Of a DNA stretch of 42,153 nucleotides, positions 32,393-41,943 are shown piece after piece. The notes beneath the pieces are model-generated. The model did not search any database. It worked only from the letters and a program-made list of their open reading frames with translations, and had not been told where the DNA came from. Numbering within the stretch: position 1 is the first letter of the stretch; every line of letters begins with the position of its first letter. The DNA is taken from contig JALHMC010000035.1 of NCBI GenBank assembly GCA_022844225.1, forward strand, positions 1 through 42,153, written 5' to 3'. This DNA comes from Hyphomicrobiaceae bacterium (GTDB taxonomy: Bacteria; Pseudomonadota; Alphaproteobacteria; Rhizobiales; Hyphomicrobiaceae). Both the position numbers and the translations under genes were made by a program.

Positions 32393-34609
32393 TCAGGTCA
32401 CAACGGTGTCTGCGAGTGAAATCGCGAAGGCGTATGCGCGAGCCAGGACATCGGTCTTGTCGCTCCGGCTGCTCGGTCCACCGTGCCCGCCATGCTGCTG
32501 CGTGACGAGCAGCACCGGATTAGAACTTGTCGACCGTTCACGCAGACGAGCAATCCATTTGGCGGGCTCCCAGTACGTAACGCGCTGATCGGTCAGAGAG
32601 GCCACAGCCAGGACGGGGGGATAGCTCGCCGGCCTTACGTTCTCGTAAGGACTATAGGAAAGGATCAGCTCGAAATCCTGCTGACTTGTCAGTGGGTTTC
32701 CGAACTCCGGCCACTCGCCCGGCGTGAGCGCCAAATCGGGATCCAGCAGCGTATTGAGCACATCGACGAATGGAACATCAGCTATGACGCCGAGGAAGAG
32801 ATCGGGCGCGGCATTGAGGGCAGCGGCAACCAGAAGGCCACCCGCCGATTCGCCATAAGCGACGATCCTTCCGCGCCTCGTGTAACGTTCGGCCGCGAGA
32901 TACTCGGCGACGGCGACGTAGTCCCTGATCGACTGCGGTTTGCCGTGATGGCGCCCCGCAGCGTACCACCTCTCTCCCTTTTCGTTGCCGCCCCGCACGT
33001 GCGCAAGGCCGTAGACGAACCCCCTGTCGACCAGCGAAAGGCGAGCGGCTTCGAACGAGGTCTCGAGGGCATCGCCATAGGCCCCGTATCCTTCCAGAAA
33101 CAGTGGCGCGGACCCATCGAGAAGAAGATCGGCCCGGTGTAGCAGCGTGATCGGCACTAGCTCGCCATCGCTCGATGGGGCGAACAACCTCTGGGTCACG
33201 TAACGCGACGATCGGAGGCGGCGATGAGCACGCGTAGATCGCTGCAATGCACCTTCGCTGTGCCCGAGATCATAGTCAGTGGTGCGCTCGGGCACGGACA
33301 TCGACGACTGCGTGATCCGTATGAGATCGGTGTCGAACTCGTGGCCTGCCTCGATGTCGACGGCCTGCATACCTGGATCGAGCTCGACCGTGTGCTCGCG
33401 GCCGTCGCTCCACCGCCTGGCTACAACGACCGGCCCGGTGTCCGTCTCCTCCACGCGCACGCAGTAGCGGGCGAGGACCGCCATATCCTTGATGCGGTGC
33501 CCAGTACGAGCGGTCACCAGCTCCGTCCACGCATCCTGGGCATCAGGAGCAATGGGCCCCAGGCAGATGCGTTTGTCCCGGGCGTCGCCTGAATTCGTCA
33601 GAACAACTAAGCGATTACCAAAGTGCTCGACAGTGTAGGTGTGTCCCTCTGTCCTCGGAGCCACCCGCATCGGTTCGGCCCCCGGGACGGCAGCATCGAC
33701 AAGCCAGACTTCGGTCGAAAGATGGTGGTCGGAAACGATCCGGATGAATTTGCCCGATTGGGTGCGATCCACTGTGAGATCATAAGCAGGATTGTTCTCG
33801 CGGTGCACGAGGACATCGTCGGAGGAAGGCGATCCGATACCGTGCCGCCACACTTCGAGAGGGCGATTCTCTGTATCGATGCGAACGTAGAAAATCGTGC
33901 GGGAATCGAGTGCCCAAGCGAAATCGCCAGACGTGTCCTGGATCGTCGATAAGGTCTCGCCTGTTTCAAGATCGCGGATCCGCAGGATGTAGCGCTCGTT
34001 GCCACTGTGATCTACGGCGTAAGCGAGAAGCTTATGATCGGGGGAATGGATCGCATCAGCGAGATCGAAATAGGAAGCGCCGCGCGCCTCTTCATCACCG
34101 TCGAGAAGAACGGTGGTGGGACCCCCAGCCCGTGGTCTCCTGCAGAGTTGCTCGTGCTCCGCGTCGTCCGGCAGGTGCGTGAAGTAGAGCCAGGGTCCGT
34201 CCGGATCAGGAAGGCTCCCATCTTCTTCGGCCTCCCGAGATTCAATTTCGCGGGCGATCTTTCTTCTCAGAACTCGCTGGGAGTGAAGGATGTGGTCTGC
34301 GTAAAGGTTTTCGGCGTGCAGATGAGTTTGGATCTCGGGCTCGAGCGCGGACGGATCCGCCAGCACCTCGCGCCATTTGGACGTCCGAAGCCAAGCATAG
34401 TCGTCAACCACGTCGATACCATGATGGCGCACGACAACCGGACGCTTTGGCGCAATCGGCGCGCGTGGCAGAGCGGCTACTTCGGGGGTCGAACGACGAC
34501 TGCGCATGCGATTCATCGTCAAGTTGCCCAGGAAGTGATAACCGACACTAACAGCTACTGCCGCTCCGGCAGCAGCCCAAATCGTGCGTCGTGTTGGCCG
34601 ACGAGCCAT
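32393..34609 (-). CDS. membrane-anchored S9 family serine peptidase, oligopeptidase B-like
   Basis: A 738-residue prolyl-oligopeptidase-family enzyme. A basic N-terminus and one hydrophobic helix (about 10-30, MARRPTRRTIW then Ala/Val-rich) precede the beta-propeller and the C-terminal hydrolase domain. The catalytic triad is Ser588 (YGESAGG), Asp674 (LTDQRVTY) and His709 (QQHGGHGG). VIADVPFVDVLNTLLD and LTPGEWPEFGNP align with oligopeptidase B, whose acidic loop selects Arg/Lys at P1. Ordinary oligopeptidase B is cytosolic, so the anchor, possibly Tat-like (TRRTIW), is unusual. It is downstream of the PPTase and poly-amino-acid synthetase genes on the same strand. The start is uncertain: a GTG 15 bases upstream is also possible. 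Confidence 0.88.
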   Translation of the reverse strand: MARRPTRRTIWAAAGAAVAVSVGYHFLGNLTMNRMRSRRSTPEVAALPRAPIAPKRPVVVRHHGIDVVDDYAWLRTSKWREVLADPSALEPEIQTHLHAENLYADHILHSQRVLRRKIAREIESREAEEDGSLPDPDGPWLYFTHLPDDAEHEQLCRRPRAGGPTTVLLDGDEEARGASYFDLADAIHSPDHKLLAYAVDHSGNERYILRIRDLETGETLSTIQDTSGDFAWALDSRTIFYVRIDTENRPLEVWRHGIGSPSSDDVLVHRENNPAYDLTVDRTQSGKFIRIVSDHHLSTEVWLVDAAVPGAEPMRVAPRTEGHTYTVEHFGNRLVVLTNSGDARDKRICLGPIAPDAQDAWTELVTARTGHRIKDMAVLARYCVRVEETDTGPVVVARRWSDGREHTVELDPGMQAVDIEAGHEFDTDLIRITQSSMSVPERTTDYDLGHSEGALQRSTRAHRRLRSSRYVTQRLFAPSSDGELVPITLLHRADLLLDGSAPLFLEGYGAYGDALETSFEAARLSLVDRGFVYGLAHVRGGNEKGERWYAAGRHHGKPQSIRDYVAVAEYLAAERYTRRGRIVAYGESAGGLLVAAALNAAPDLFLGVIADVPFVDVLNTLLDPDLALTPGEWPEFGNPLTSQQDFELILSYSPYENVRPASYPPVLAVASLTDQRVTYWEPAKWIARLRERSTSSNPVLLVTQQHGGHGGPSSRSDKTDVLARAYAFAISLADTVVT

Positions 34610-34758
34610 GAAGTACGCTACCACATAGTGTCAACAGTTGGCAGATGGGCAACTCGAGACCCGGCCGCCAAATCAGGTACTCGAGCGGCCCCGCGTTCTG
34701 CTTTGACCAGTCGATGGCCGATATGCGGCCTCTCATCCACGCGGAGGCATGTCGCACA

Positions 34759-35412
34759 TCAATCAAACGCGTCGTCTCGGCCGTGTCCTGGCGCCACAAC
34801 CGCCACCGCTCCATAGATAAGACCGGCGCCAGAAAGTTTCCATGTCTTGCACTCCAGGGTCATCATGGGAATCCGGCGACCTGCACAAACCAATATGGGC
34901 GCCGAAGCCACGATCTCTGCCAGATGGGGATGCAAGTCAGGCTCATCCACACCGTCATAGATACCCCGGCCAGTGGTCTTGAGTGCTGCTTCCTTGGAAA
35001 CCCACAGGCGCAGAAACAGATCGCGAGCCGCCTCGTCCCGCCTGCCCGTTACGGCTTCCGCCTCTCGGATCGCGAAGTGATCCTTTGCAAGGAGCGCAAC
35101 TTCCTCGGACGAAACCGAGCTTCCTGGCTCCAAATCGACACCTACGGCACCATCCGGGGCGAAGCCTGCGAAGATCAGGCCGCACCGGCGCGAGATCGAC
35201 ACACCCAACTCGTGGTACGGGGGAGCGAGCGATGGCCGCCCACTCGGCCGGCGGATCAAATCAATGTCGGGCCGGCCGAATTCGCGCCGCAGCACATCCC
35301 CGAGCCAGATGTCCGCCAACTCGCAATCCAGACGGGGATCAACGAGCAGCAGCGCCGATGCTCCGCACAGCTCGGCCCGGCCGAGGACTTGAGCGTCAGC
35401 TGAGGACACCAT
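34759..35412 (-). CDS. Sfp-type 4'-phosphopantetheinyl transferase
   Basis: A 217-residue PPTase of the Sfp class. The Mg/CoA-binding motif is GVDLEP (91-96) and the second signature WVSKEAALKTTGRGI (137-151). It transfers phosphopantetheine from CoA to a carrier-protein serine. The ATG at 35410-35412 lies 4 bases after the stop of the synthetase gene, so the two are almost certainly co-translated, and Ser560 of the synthetase is the obvious target. A longer in-frame start at 35469 would overlap the synthetase by 53 bases. No strong ribosome-binding site is seen, consistent with coupling. Confidence 0.92.
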   Translation of the reverse strand: MVSSADAQVLGRAELCGASALLLVDPRLDCELADIWLGDVLRREFGRPDIDLIRRPSGRPSLAPPYHELGVSISRRCGLIFAGFAPDGAVGVDLEPGSSVSSEEVALLAKDHFAIREAEAVTGRRDEAARDLFLRLWVSKEAALKTTGRGIYDGVDEPDLHPHLAEIVASAPILVCAGRRIPMMTLECKTWKLSGAGLIYGAVAVVAPGHGRDDAFD

Positions 35413-35416
35413 CGGG

Positions 35417-38400
35417 TTACGCAGCTTTTTGCGGATCCGTTCCCGCCGTACCAATCGCCCCCCGTGCATGCTCGCTTGCGGCGCCGGTGGCGCCCGGCGG
35501 CGTGTGTTGGGCGGGAATCCCCGACCAAACTGTGTGAGGCGGTATCGACTCGCCTTTCATCACGAGTGTTAACGGTCGAAGCTGGGCAAACTCACCGATC
35601 GTCGCGTCATACAAGACAGTTGACCCGGTGCCGACCGTGGCTCCTCGACCAATGACGATCCGACCCACCTTCATGATCCGATCCTCGTAGAGGTGCGTTT
35701 GCGGGCAGGCTCCCATGTTGATCACTGCGTGATCCGCAATCTCCGTGCAATCGAACTCGCAGATATCCGTCGAGTTGATCCATGTGCCTTTGCCGACCTT
35801 GGCTCCGAACGGCCGCAGTAGCCAGGGCAGGAATGGGGTGCCACGGAGATACTCGAGCAAGACCTTGCTCGCGAGGCCGCCATAGAGCACGGCCACTGCC
35901 TCGGTCCGCATGGCCCACCAGGACCACATCGGTTTCATCACCGGGCGGTAGACCCCCATCATCACCCATTTGAACAGGACGGCCATGGAATACATGATCG
36001 ACGCCGTCACCAGGCCTGCCATCAGGAAATAGGCGAAAGCCATGCCCCAGCGCCCCTCGTCGATCGGCTCAGCCATGAGCTCGGCCGCGATGTAGACGAT
36101 TGTGACCAGAACGGCGACGGGAAATGCCGTATGCGCGGCTTCAAAGCTCATACGACCGAGACGTGCCCATCGGCTCGGTTCGTAAGTCGAACGGGCATCG
36201 AGGATGATCTTTTGGCGATTGGGCAATTGCATCGACGGACTGCCGAGCCACGTCTCGCCGGCCCTGATGTGGTTCGAAGGCGGCACCATAGACTTTACAC
36301 CGAGCAGAGCATCGTCTTCGATCACGGAACCCTGCGGCACGACGGCAGAATTGCCGAAGAAGCAACGGTCGCCCGTTTTCAGCCGCTTCAACGTCATCCA
36401 GCCGCCACGGATCTCCTCATCTCCGAAGACGGCTTCATCGCCGATAAAATTGTCCCGCCCCATCTCGATCAGATCGTACCGGCCCGCAAAGCTCGCCGAA
36501 ATCTCGGTTCCCTTGCCCACCCGAGCGCCCATGAGGCGATACCAGTTGCGCATGAAGACGGTCGCATAAAGGGAGTTCAGCGTCTCGAGCATCGACTCGG
36601 TCGTGAGGCTGATGATCCATTTCCGGAAATAGAACATACCAAGAATGGAATGACGTCCCGGCTCGACACGCCGCGGCATCAGAATCCAACGCAGCGCAAC
36701 GACGACGGCCATCGAGATGATGATCAGCACCAGCGCGGCCGGCAGTGAGAAGGCCGCGACCAACGCCCACGATAAGTTGTAGTTCGGGTCAGCCGAGATC
36801 CAGCCCTCGAAGTGATAGAGCACGTAGAAAGCGGGGAATATGGGAAGCAGCCCGATGATGAGGCTGACATTGTAGGCCACGAAGAAGCCCACCCCACGTA
36901 CGATCCGCAGCGGCGTGCTCATCGACGGATGGGGAGGCAATGGCTCCTCGTCTGAGGTGTCGAGACGAGTTGCGGGCGAGCCCGACCAAGCCTCCCCTCG
37001 AGCAATGGTCGTTCCGCTGGCAATTGCCGTCAGGTCGCCGATCGAGGCGCCGTCGCCGATCTGCACATCATGGCCGATGACCGCCCCGTTCCCGATGTGC
37101 GCGTCGGCACCGACAGTGATCCGACCGACGTACACTTTGTCGCCTATCACCTCGACGTTGCCGAGTTTGACCTTGGTTCCGATGCTGGCGCGGTCCCCGA
37201 TGCTGATCAGGTCGATCGCACCATCCTCGAACTCGTGAATCACGGCATCGCGACCGACGCGTGCACCAAGCGCGCGCAGATACAAGCTCATCAGCGGCGA
37301 GCCTTGCAGGAACTTGTGCGCCGTAAGATGTACGATCCGCTGCAGCAGCCAGATCCGGAAGTAGTAGCTCCCCCAAAGCGGATAAACGCCCGGCTTCGTA
37401 CGGCCGATGATCAGCCACTTCAATGCAACCACGACCACCTTCGCGCCAAGGTTCAGTGTCACGAAGACGCTCGAGAGGATGAGCGCCTCCTGCCACATCG
37501 GCGTATCAACGCGAACCAGGAAGATCGACGATAAGAGCAGCCCGATCCATTGGGCCGTCACGATCATGATGATGAAGGGCAGCGCCACCGCTTGGGCCAG
37601 TCCGCAGAGGAAGCGGCGCCTGAGTGGTACGGGTTCGAACGAGAGATCGGCGCGTTGGCCGCCTTCATGCTCAGCGCGTTCTTGAAGGATCGCCGCCAGC
37701 CCGCGCACCGATCGAAACGCATAGACGTCCTTAAGTGCCACGTTGGCGAGGTTCGGCGTCTTGCGAAGCTCGGACACAAAGCGTGCTGCAATGAGCGAAT
37801 GACCGCCGAGTTCGATGAAGAAGTCGGCATCAAGGGGCACGACCTTCAGGCCGAGCACCTCTCGCGCGGCCTGGAGGACCTGGGCCTCTATCAGGGTGGC
37901 AGGCTGTTCCTGCTCCCCCGCCGATGTCACGTCAGGCAGCGGAAGGGCAGCTAGCGCCTTACGATCGAGCTTGCCAGATACGAGCGTGGGCAAAGCACTG
38001 AGCTGGTTCCAGTAGCGGGGCAGCATATACGCCGGCAATCGCTCTGCCAGACGGCGTTGAAGAGCTCCGAGATCAAAGCTCTCATCGACCACGACATGCC
38101 CAACGAGCACGTCACCCGCTGACGGATGCGGGGAAACTGCAACGGCCGCCTGCAGCACTCCAGGCTCGCGAGACACCAGCGCCTCGATCTCACCGAGCTC
38201 GATCCTGTAACCGCGGATCTTGACCTGAGCATCCACGCGCCCGTGAAAGACGATGTTGCCTTGGTCATCGACGCTGACCGCATCACCCGTACGGTAGAGA
38301 AGCGGGTCGGTAGCGCCCGTATCAGCGAACGGATTGGCCACGAACTTCAATGCGGTGAGATCCGGCTGGCCAATGTAGCCCATGGCGACTCCGGGACCGC

Positions 38401-39475
38401 CGATGAGCAATTCACCCGTCTCTCCAGTGCGCACCGGTGCAAGCGTGTCATCGACGACATAGGCCGTATAATTCGCGATCGGTCTGCCAATGGTAACAGG
38501 CCGACCCGGAAAGAGCTCCGCGGCAGTCGCAACGACGGTGGCTTCCGTCGGCCCGTAGGTGTTCAGCAACCTTCGGCCCGCTCCAGCGTAACGATCGACG
38601 ATGGACGGCGGGCACGCTTCGCCGCCCACGATGAACAGGCGCACTGAGGACGGCGGCCGTTCGAGGAGGCCAAGCAGCGTTGGAACGGTATCCATGACCG
38701 TTACGCCCGCGCGCTCCAGCAGATCCGGCAACCCATCCAGATCACGCATCGCATCATCCGACGCAACCGCGATCGTTGCACCCACGAGATACGGAACGAA
38801 TATCTCCTCGAGCGACAGGTCGAAAGCTAAGGACGCCTGCTGCAGCACCACGTCAGCTGCCTCGAAGCCAAGCGTCTCGTTGACCGATCGTACATAGTGG
38901 CAGGCATTGCGATGCGAGACGGAAACGCCTTTCGGTTCGCCCGTCGACCCCGACGTGTAGATGACGTAAGCGCGCGCCTCGGGCGCCACGGCGTGCGATA
39001 CGGCACCATGGCCCTCGGCGAGGAGGGCTTCCACGTGCAACGCCGGAACTCCAAGACGTGTCGTGTCGACGCCGATGGCTTCGTGTGTAAGCACCGCCGA
39101 TGAGCCGCAGTCGGCCAGACACGTGCGCACCCGATCGAGGGGTGCATCTCCATCGAACGGTACGTAAGCGGCGCCCACTCTCAGGATCGCCAGCATCGCG
39201 ACGTGCATGGCGATCGAACGTCGGAAATAGAGGCCGACGCTATGTCCCGGTCCAATTCCTCGGGCCGCCAAAGCCCCCGCCAGTTGCCCTGCGGCAGCTT
39301 CGAGTGCCGAATAAGTCAAGTGTTCGTCGCCGCCGAGCAGCTGCATCGCAGTCTTTGAAGGCAGACGCCGCGCGGAATCGGCAAAAATGTCGATCAGCGT
39401 CTCGCGCCTGATCAAATCCGGCCTGCTGGCGCCATGGAGGCGCCAACCGGCATCTGCTGCACGCTCCGTGATCAT
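35417..39475 (-). CDS. Pls/PosA-type single-module NRPS (poly-amino-acid synthetase-like)
   Basis: A 1352-residue membrane NRPS. The adenylation domain (about 25-510) has all core motifs: YTSGSTGEPKG, NTYGPTE, YRTGD, GRVDAQVKIRGYRIELGEIE and SGKLDRKAL. The carrier domain (525-600) has Ser560 in LGGHSL. There is no condensation or thioesterase domain. Instead come three repeats of two membrane helices plus a left-handed beta-helix (hexapeptide) domain: helices about 628-690, 862-932 and 1118-1173, soluble parts 730-838, 980-1085 and 1220-1325. That is the plan of epsilon-poly-L-lysine synthetase. A hand-derived specificity code (D219 L220 E223 D262 I282 G284 T306 V314 V315 K502) is lysine-like. 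The ATG at 39473-39475 follows AGGGAG. Substrate and product are inference. Confidence 0.93.
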   Translation of the reverse strand: MITERAADAGWRLHGASRPDLIRRETLIDIFADSARRLPSKTAMQLLGGDEHLTYSALEAAAGQLAGALAARGIGPGHSVGLYFRRSIAMHVAMLAILRVGAAYVPFDGDAPLDRVRTCLADCGSSAVLTHEAIGVDTTRLGVPALHVEALLAEGHGAVSHAVAPEARAYVIYTSGSTGEPKGVSVSHRNACHYVRSVNETLGFEAADVVLQQASLAFDLSLEEIFVPYLVGATIAVASDDAMRDLDGLPDLLERAGVTVMDTVPTLLGLLERPPSSVRLFIVGGEACPPSIVDRYAGAGRRLLNTYGPTEATVVATAAELFPGRPVTIGRPIANYTAYVVDDTLAPVRTGETGELLIGGPGVAMGYIGQPDLTALKFVANPFADTGATDPLLYRTGDAVSVDDQGNIVFHGRVDAQVKIRGYRIELGEIEALVSREPGVLQAAVAVSPHPSAGDVLVGHVVVDESFDLGALQRRLAERLPAYMLPRYWNQLSALPTLVSGKLDRKALAALPLPDVTSAGEQEQPATLIEAQVLQAAREVLGLKVVPLDADFFIELGGHSLIAARFVSELRKTPNLANVALKDVYAFRSVRGLAAILQERAEHEGGQRADLSFEPVPLRRRFLCGLAQAVALPFIIMIVTAQWIGLLLSSIFLVRVDTPMWQEALILSSVFVTLNLGAKVVVVALKWLIIGRTKPGVYPLWGSYYFRIWLLQRIVHLTAHKFLQGSPLMSLYLRALGARVGRDAVIHEFEDGAIDLISIGDRASIGTKVKLGNVEVIGDKVYVGRITVGADAHIGNGAVIGHDVQIGDGASIGDLTAIASGTTIARGEAWSGSPATRLDTSDEEPLPPHPSMSTPLRIVRGVGFFVAYNVSLIIGLLPIFPAFYVLYHFEGWISADPNYNLSWALVAAFSLPAALVLIIISMAVVVALRWILMPRRVEPGRHSILGMFYFRKWIISLTTESMLETLNSLYATVFMRNWYRLMGARVGKGTEISASFAGRYDLIEMGRDNFIGDEAVFGDEEIRGGWMTLKRLKTGDRCFFGNSAVVPQGSVIEDDALLGVKSMVPPSNHIRAGETWLGSPSMQLPNRQKIILDARSTYEPSRWARLGRMSFEAAHTAFPVAVLVTIVYIAAELMAEPIDEGRWGMAFAYFLMAGLVTASIMYSMAVLFKWVMMGVYRPVMKPMWSWWAMRTEAVAVLYGGLASKVLLEYLRGTPFLPWLLRPFGAKVGKGTWINSTDICEFDCTEIADHAVINMGACPQTHLYEDRIMKVGRIVIGRGATVGTGSTVLYDATIGEFAQLRPLTLVMKGESIPPHTVWSGIPAQHTPPGATGAASEHARGAIGTAGTDPQKAA

Positions 39476-39676
39476 TCGAGCACTCCCTGCTCGCACACTG
39501 CCATTCGGCAGCAATGCTCATCTCCGAACGCGCATCGTCTCCTGCGCGAAGCCTGGACTGATTCGAGCGGCGAAATTCGAGCATCCCGCCAAATCTATCC
39601 GATGGCCAAGCGTGAGCATGCACCAAGTGCGATCTGAACCTTAATTGAGCGAACGTGAACGCTCCCCGGCTCCCAC

Positions 39677-41479
39677 TCATTCATTATGGGCAGTTCTCGC
39701 GAGCAGAACTTCGAGGGGATCGACATCCGGTGGCTCTTCCACGCCGATATCCAGATCTTTTCTCTTCAGATCCGCCAAAGTCCAGCCCATTCGTTCCCCG
39801 TAAGTTCTCGTGGTCTGGTGGCGTAGCCGAGCCTGCGCGACATACCAACTTGTTTTCAGTGCGTCATCTTCGCAGCTTCTCAGCTCGTCTGGCGAATCGG
39901 CCCCCCAGCGACGCTCGATGCAATGATGCGGGTCAAAGGACATTCTGAAGAGCCGGCGCTTGAGCTCATTGAAACCCAAAGTCACGGGCTTGCCTACGCT
40001 ATTCACGTAGGTAATGGCACACGCGGCCGCTTCCTCACGATAGGTCGCCAGCAGATCTCGCCGTAGGTCCGTCCCGGTGTAGGCAAGAACGTCGCGCCCC
40101 GCGTCGTGGTGTTCGACGAATCTCTCGATCTCCTCGCGCAATTGCTCGAATCCAGCCTTGATGCGCGCATCGCGCGAAGGGGTCGAATACGTCTCCCAAT
40201 CGCCGCTCGTCGCGTAGATATTGTTCGGGAGACGGGGCGGCTGAGGCCTGCGGTTGATGCCATCACTGATGGCAGCCTTCACAGAGGCATCCCGGTACGA
40301 GAAATCCCTGCACAATTGCCGAACTCGCGTACGGGCCTCATCGATCGGGTCGTACTTGAAACCTGGAAACGCGAGCTTGAGACGCACATAGTCATGGAAG
40401 TTGTGATTTTGTCCATCGAGCATGAAGCGCGCCTCGGTCCATACAGGCGGCCGCGGCTGCTCCGTCCCGAAAAACTGCTCGTCCGACCAGTCCGACAATT
40501 CGCTGTCCTTCGCCAGGACGATGCTACCGCCCGACAAAGTCCCGTCGTCGGCACGGTGCGCTCCCACCAAGCGCTGCGGTCGCCACCTTTTGAAGCCGGC
40601 CCCCATCGGCGGTACTGTTCGCCCGAACTCGCGATCGAACAGCCCACGCGTCAGGGAGTTGTCGGGATGCGCGTCGATGTAATGAATGCGTCCGTCCTCG
40701 GTGACCTTGTAGACGATCGCCACGTGTCCATCAGGGTCGAACACCACAGTGCCCGTCCGAATACTCTGCCGTGTGACGGCGACCGGATAGTGATCGGCCA
40801 ATTGCTTGCCGCTGTACGCTGACGGCCACCTGTAATGTTCAGCGGTGACGTAGTCGTTGACCGCTTTTAGAACGGGTCTCAAATCCGGCCCGGGACCGAC
40901 CACATCGTGTCGCGCGGCAATCGCATTGCCGGTCAGGTATGTCCGATGCCCGCTCGTCGGAGCATGGGGCTCGAGCCGGAGGGAGAACGAGAACGGAAGC
41001 CCATTGTGCCAGGCAAAATAGGCACGCAACACGATCGGCAGATCGGCGCAATCCGCGAAAAACTGATGCGCGGACGGATGCTTGTCATGATAGAGTGGAT
41101 TAGCGGTCGCACTCGTAAGACATTGATGGACCGTCGCACAATCGCTCTCGCCGATCGCCCGCACAAAGCTCTCGAAACCTAGCTCATCCTCGGCTGACCA
41201 TTCAGTCTTGCTGATTTTCCACCGCCACGCCCCCGTTGAAGGGGGCAACTCCGGTCGGAGATTACGAAGGCCCTCGCCCTTCTTCTGAGATCGTGCTGCT
41301 CCCGGCTGGCCGTTACGCTGAAGTGATGCCAAAGCTGTGGATGGTACGCCCTTGACGGCAGATAGACGGGAAGATCGATCCGTTTCCGTGTAAACGGAAA
41401 AACCATCCGCCAATGATGGCGTAATCGGTCCGATCGTCAGCCAAGTTATCGCAATGGCGCAAGCTGCCGGGTGTTGCAT
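39677..41479 (-). CDS. secreted protein with NlpC/P60-like (papain-fold) features, unknown function
   Basis: A 600-residue exported protein. The signal peptide is MQHPAACAIAITWLTIGPIT plus PSLA (cleavage near 24). A middle region has a possible papain-type active site: Cys144 in FFADCADLPIVLRAYFAW, His252 in FDPDGHVAIVYKV and Asp269 in IHYIDAHPDN, the Cys-His-polar order of NlpC/P60 peptidases and amidases. The C-terminal 270 residues are hydrophilic, helical and not recognised. I do not recognise the whole protein. It would act in the periplasm or outside, perhaps on cell-wall peptides. It sits 201 bases upstream of the NRPS on the same strand. An alternative start 78 bases upstream would spoil the signal peptide. 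Confidence 0.75.
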   Translation of the reverse strand: MQHPAACAIAITWLTIGPITPSLADGFSVYTETDRSSRLSAVKGVPSTALASLQRNGQPGAARSQKKGEGLRNLRPELPPSTGAWRWKISKTEWSAEDELGFESFVRAIGESDCATVHQCLTSATANPLYHDKHPSAHQFFADCADLPIVLRAYFAWHNGLPFSFSLRLEPHAPTSGHRTYLTGNAIAARHDVVGPGPDLRPVLKAVNDYVTAEHYRWPSAYSGKQLADHYPVAVTRQSIRTGTVVFDPDGHVAIVYKVTEDGRIHYIDAHPDNSLTRGLFDREFGRTVPPMGAGFKRWRPQRLVGAHRADDGTLSGGSIVLAKDSELSDWSDEQFFGTEQPRPPVWTEARFMLDGQNHNFHDYVRLKLAFPGFKYDPIDEARTRVRQLCRDFSYRDASVKAAISDGINRRPQPPRLPNNIYATSGDWETYSTPSRDARIKAGFEQLREEIERFVEHHDAGRDVLAYTGTDLRRDLLATYREEAAACAITYVNSVGKPVTLGFNELKRRLFRMSFDPHHCIERRWGADSPDELRSCEDDALKTSWYVAQARLRHQTTRTYGERMGWTLADLKRKDLDIGVEEPPDVDPLEVLLARTAHNE

Positions 41480-41719
41480 GACGGATGCGCATATCTCGTA
41501 GTTGTCGCTCGATAGACACGTCAACTTCAACGCCTGCGTCAGACGAGATGCACGCATTGAATGATCTCTAAGCGATAGCGTTCAGAGGCAACAAGAATTT
41601 TCGCCGACGAACCCGGACTTCGCGCTGCATTGGCTCACGTGCGTGTATTAAGCGCCACACCCTGCGTCTTTGCCCGTACACGGCGTCGTCTGATGCAACG
41701 ACAGGAAGAACGGCAGAAA

Positions 41720-41827
41720 TCACGCGTCTTGGGCAGCCAGTGCTGCGTCGCGGCCGGCGGCATGATCGATGCCGTTCGCAATGGAGCCTGGCGAGATAAG
41801 CGTGACTTCGATGCCGGCCGGCCGCAT
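41720..41827 (-). pseudogene. possible remnant of a short-chain dehydrogenase/reductase gene
   Basis: A 35-codon frame reads RPAGIEVTLISPGSIANG and continues for 17 residues to a stop. GIxVTxISPGxI is the typical strand-6 segment following the catalytic helix of SDR enzymes, where the product usually continues for 60 or more residues. Upstream, the frame is closed by a stop within 40 codons, and no Rossmann motif (TGxxxGxG) was found in the 464-base gap. I read it as a decayed fragment; a chance match is possible. Confidence 0.35.
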
Positions 41828-41943
41828 AGTTGTGGGATGGCATGAGCGACGTTGGCCTGCTCAGGGGACTCGGCAGCGCCTGGTTGGAGAACGTCGTCGG
41901 TCCAGATCTGCGACTGTCGGCGATCGATGCACAGCGGTCTGCC

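Noticed and set aside
35417..39475. Reading the hexapeptide-repeat regions of the synthetase as separate acetyltransferases
   Set aside because: They are in one uninterrupted frame with the adenylation and carrier domains and alternate with paired membrane helices, the known Pls plan.
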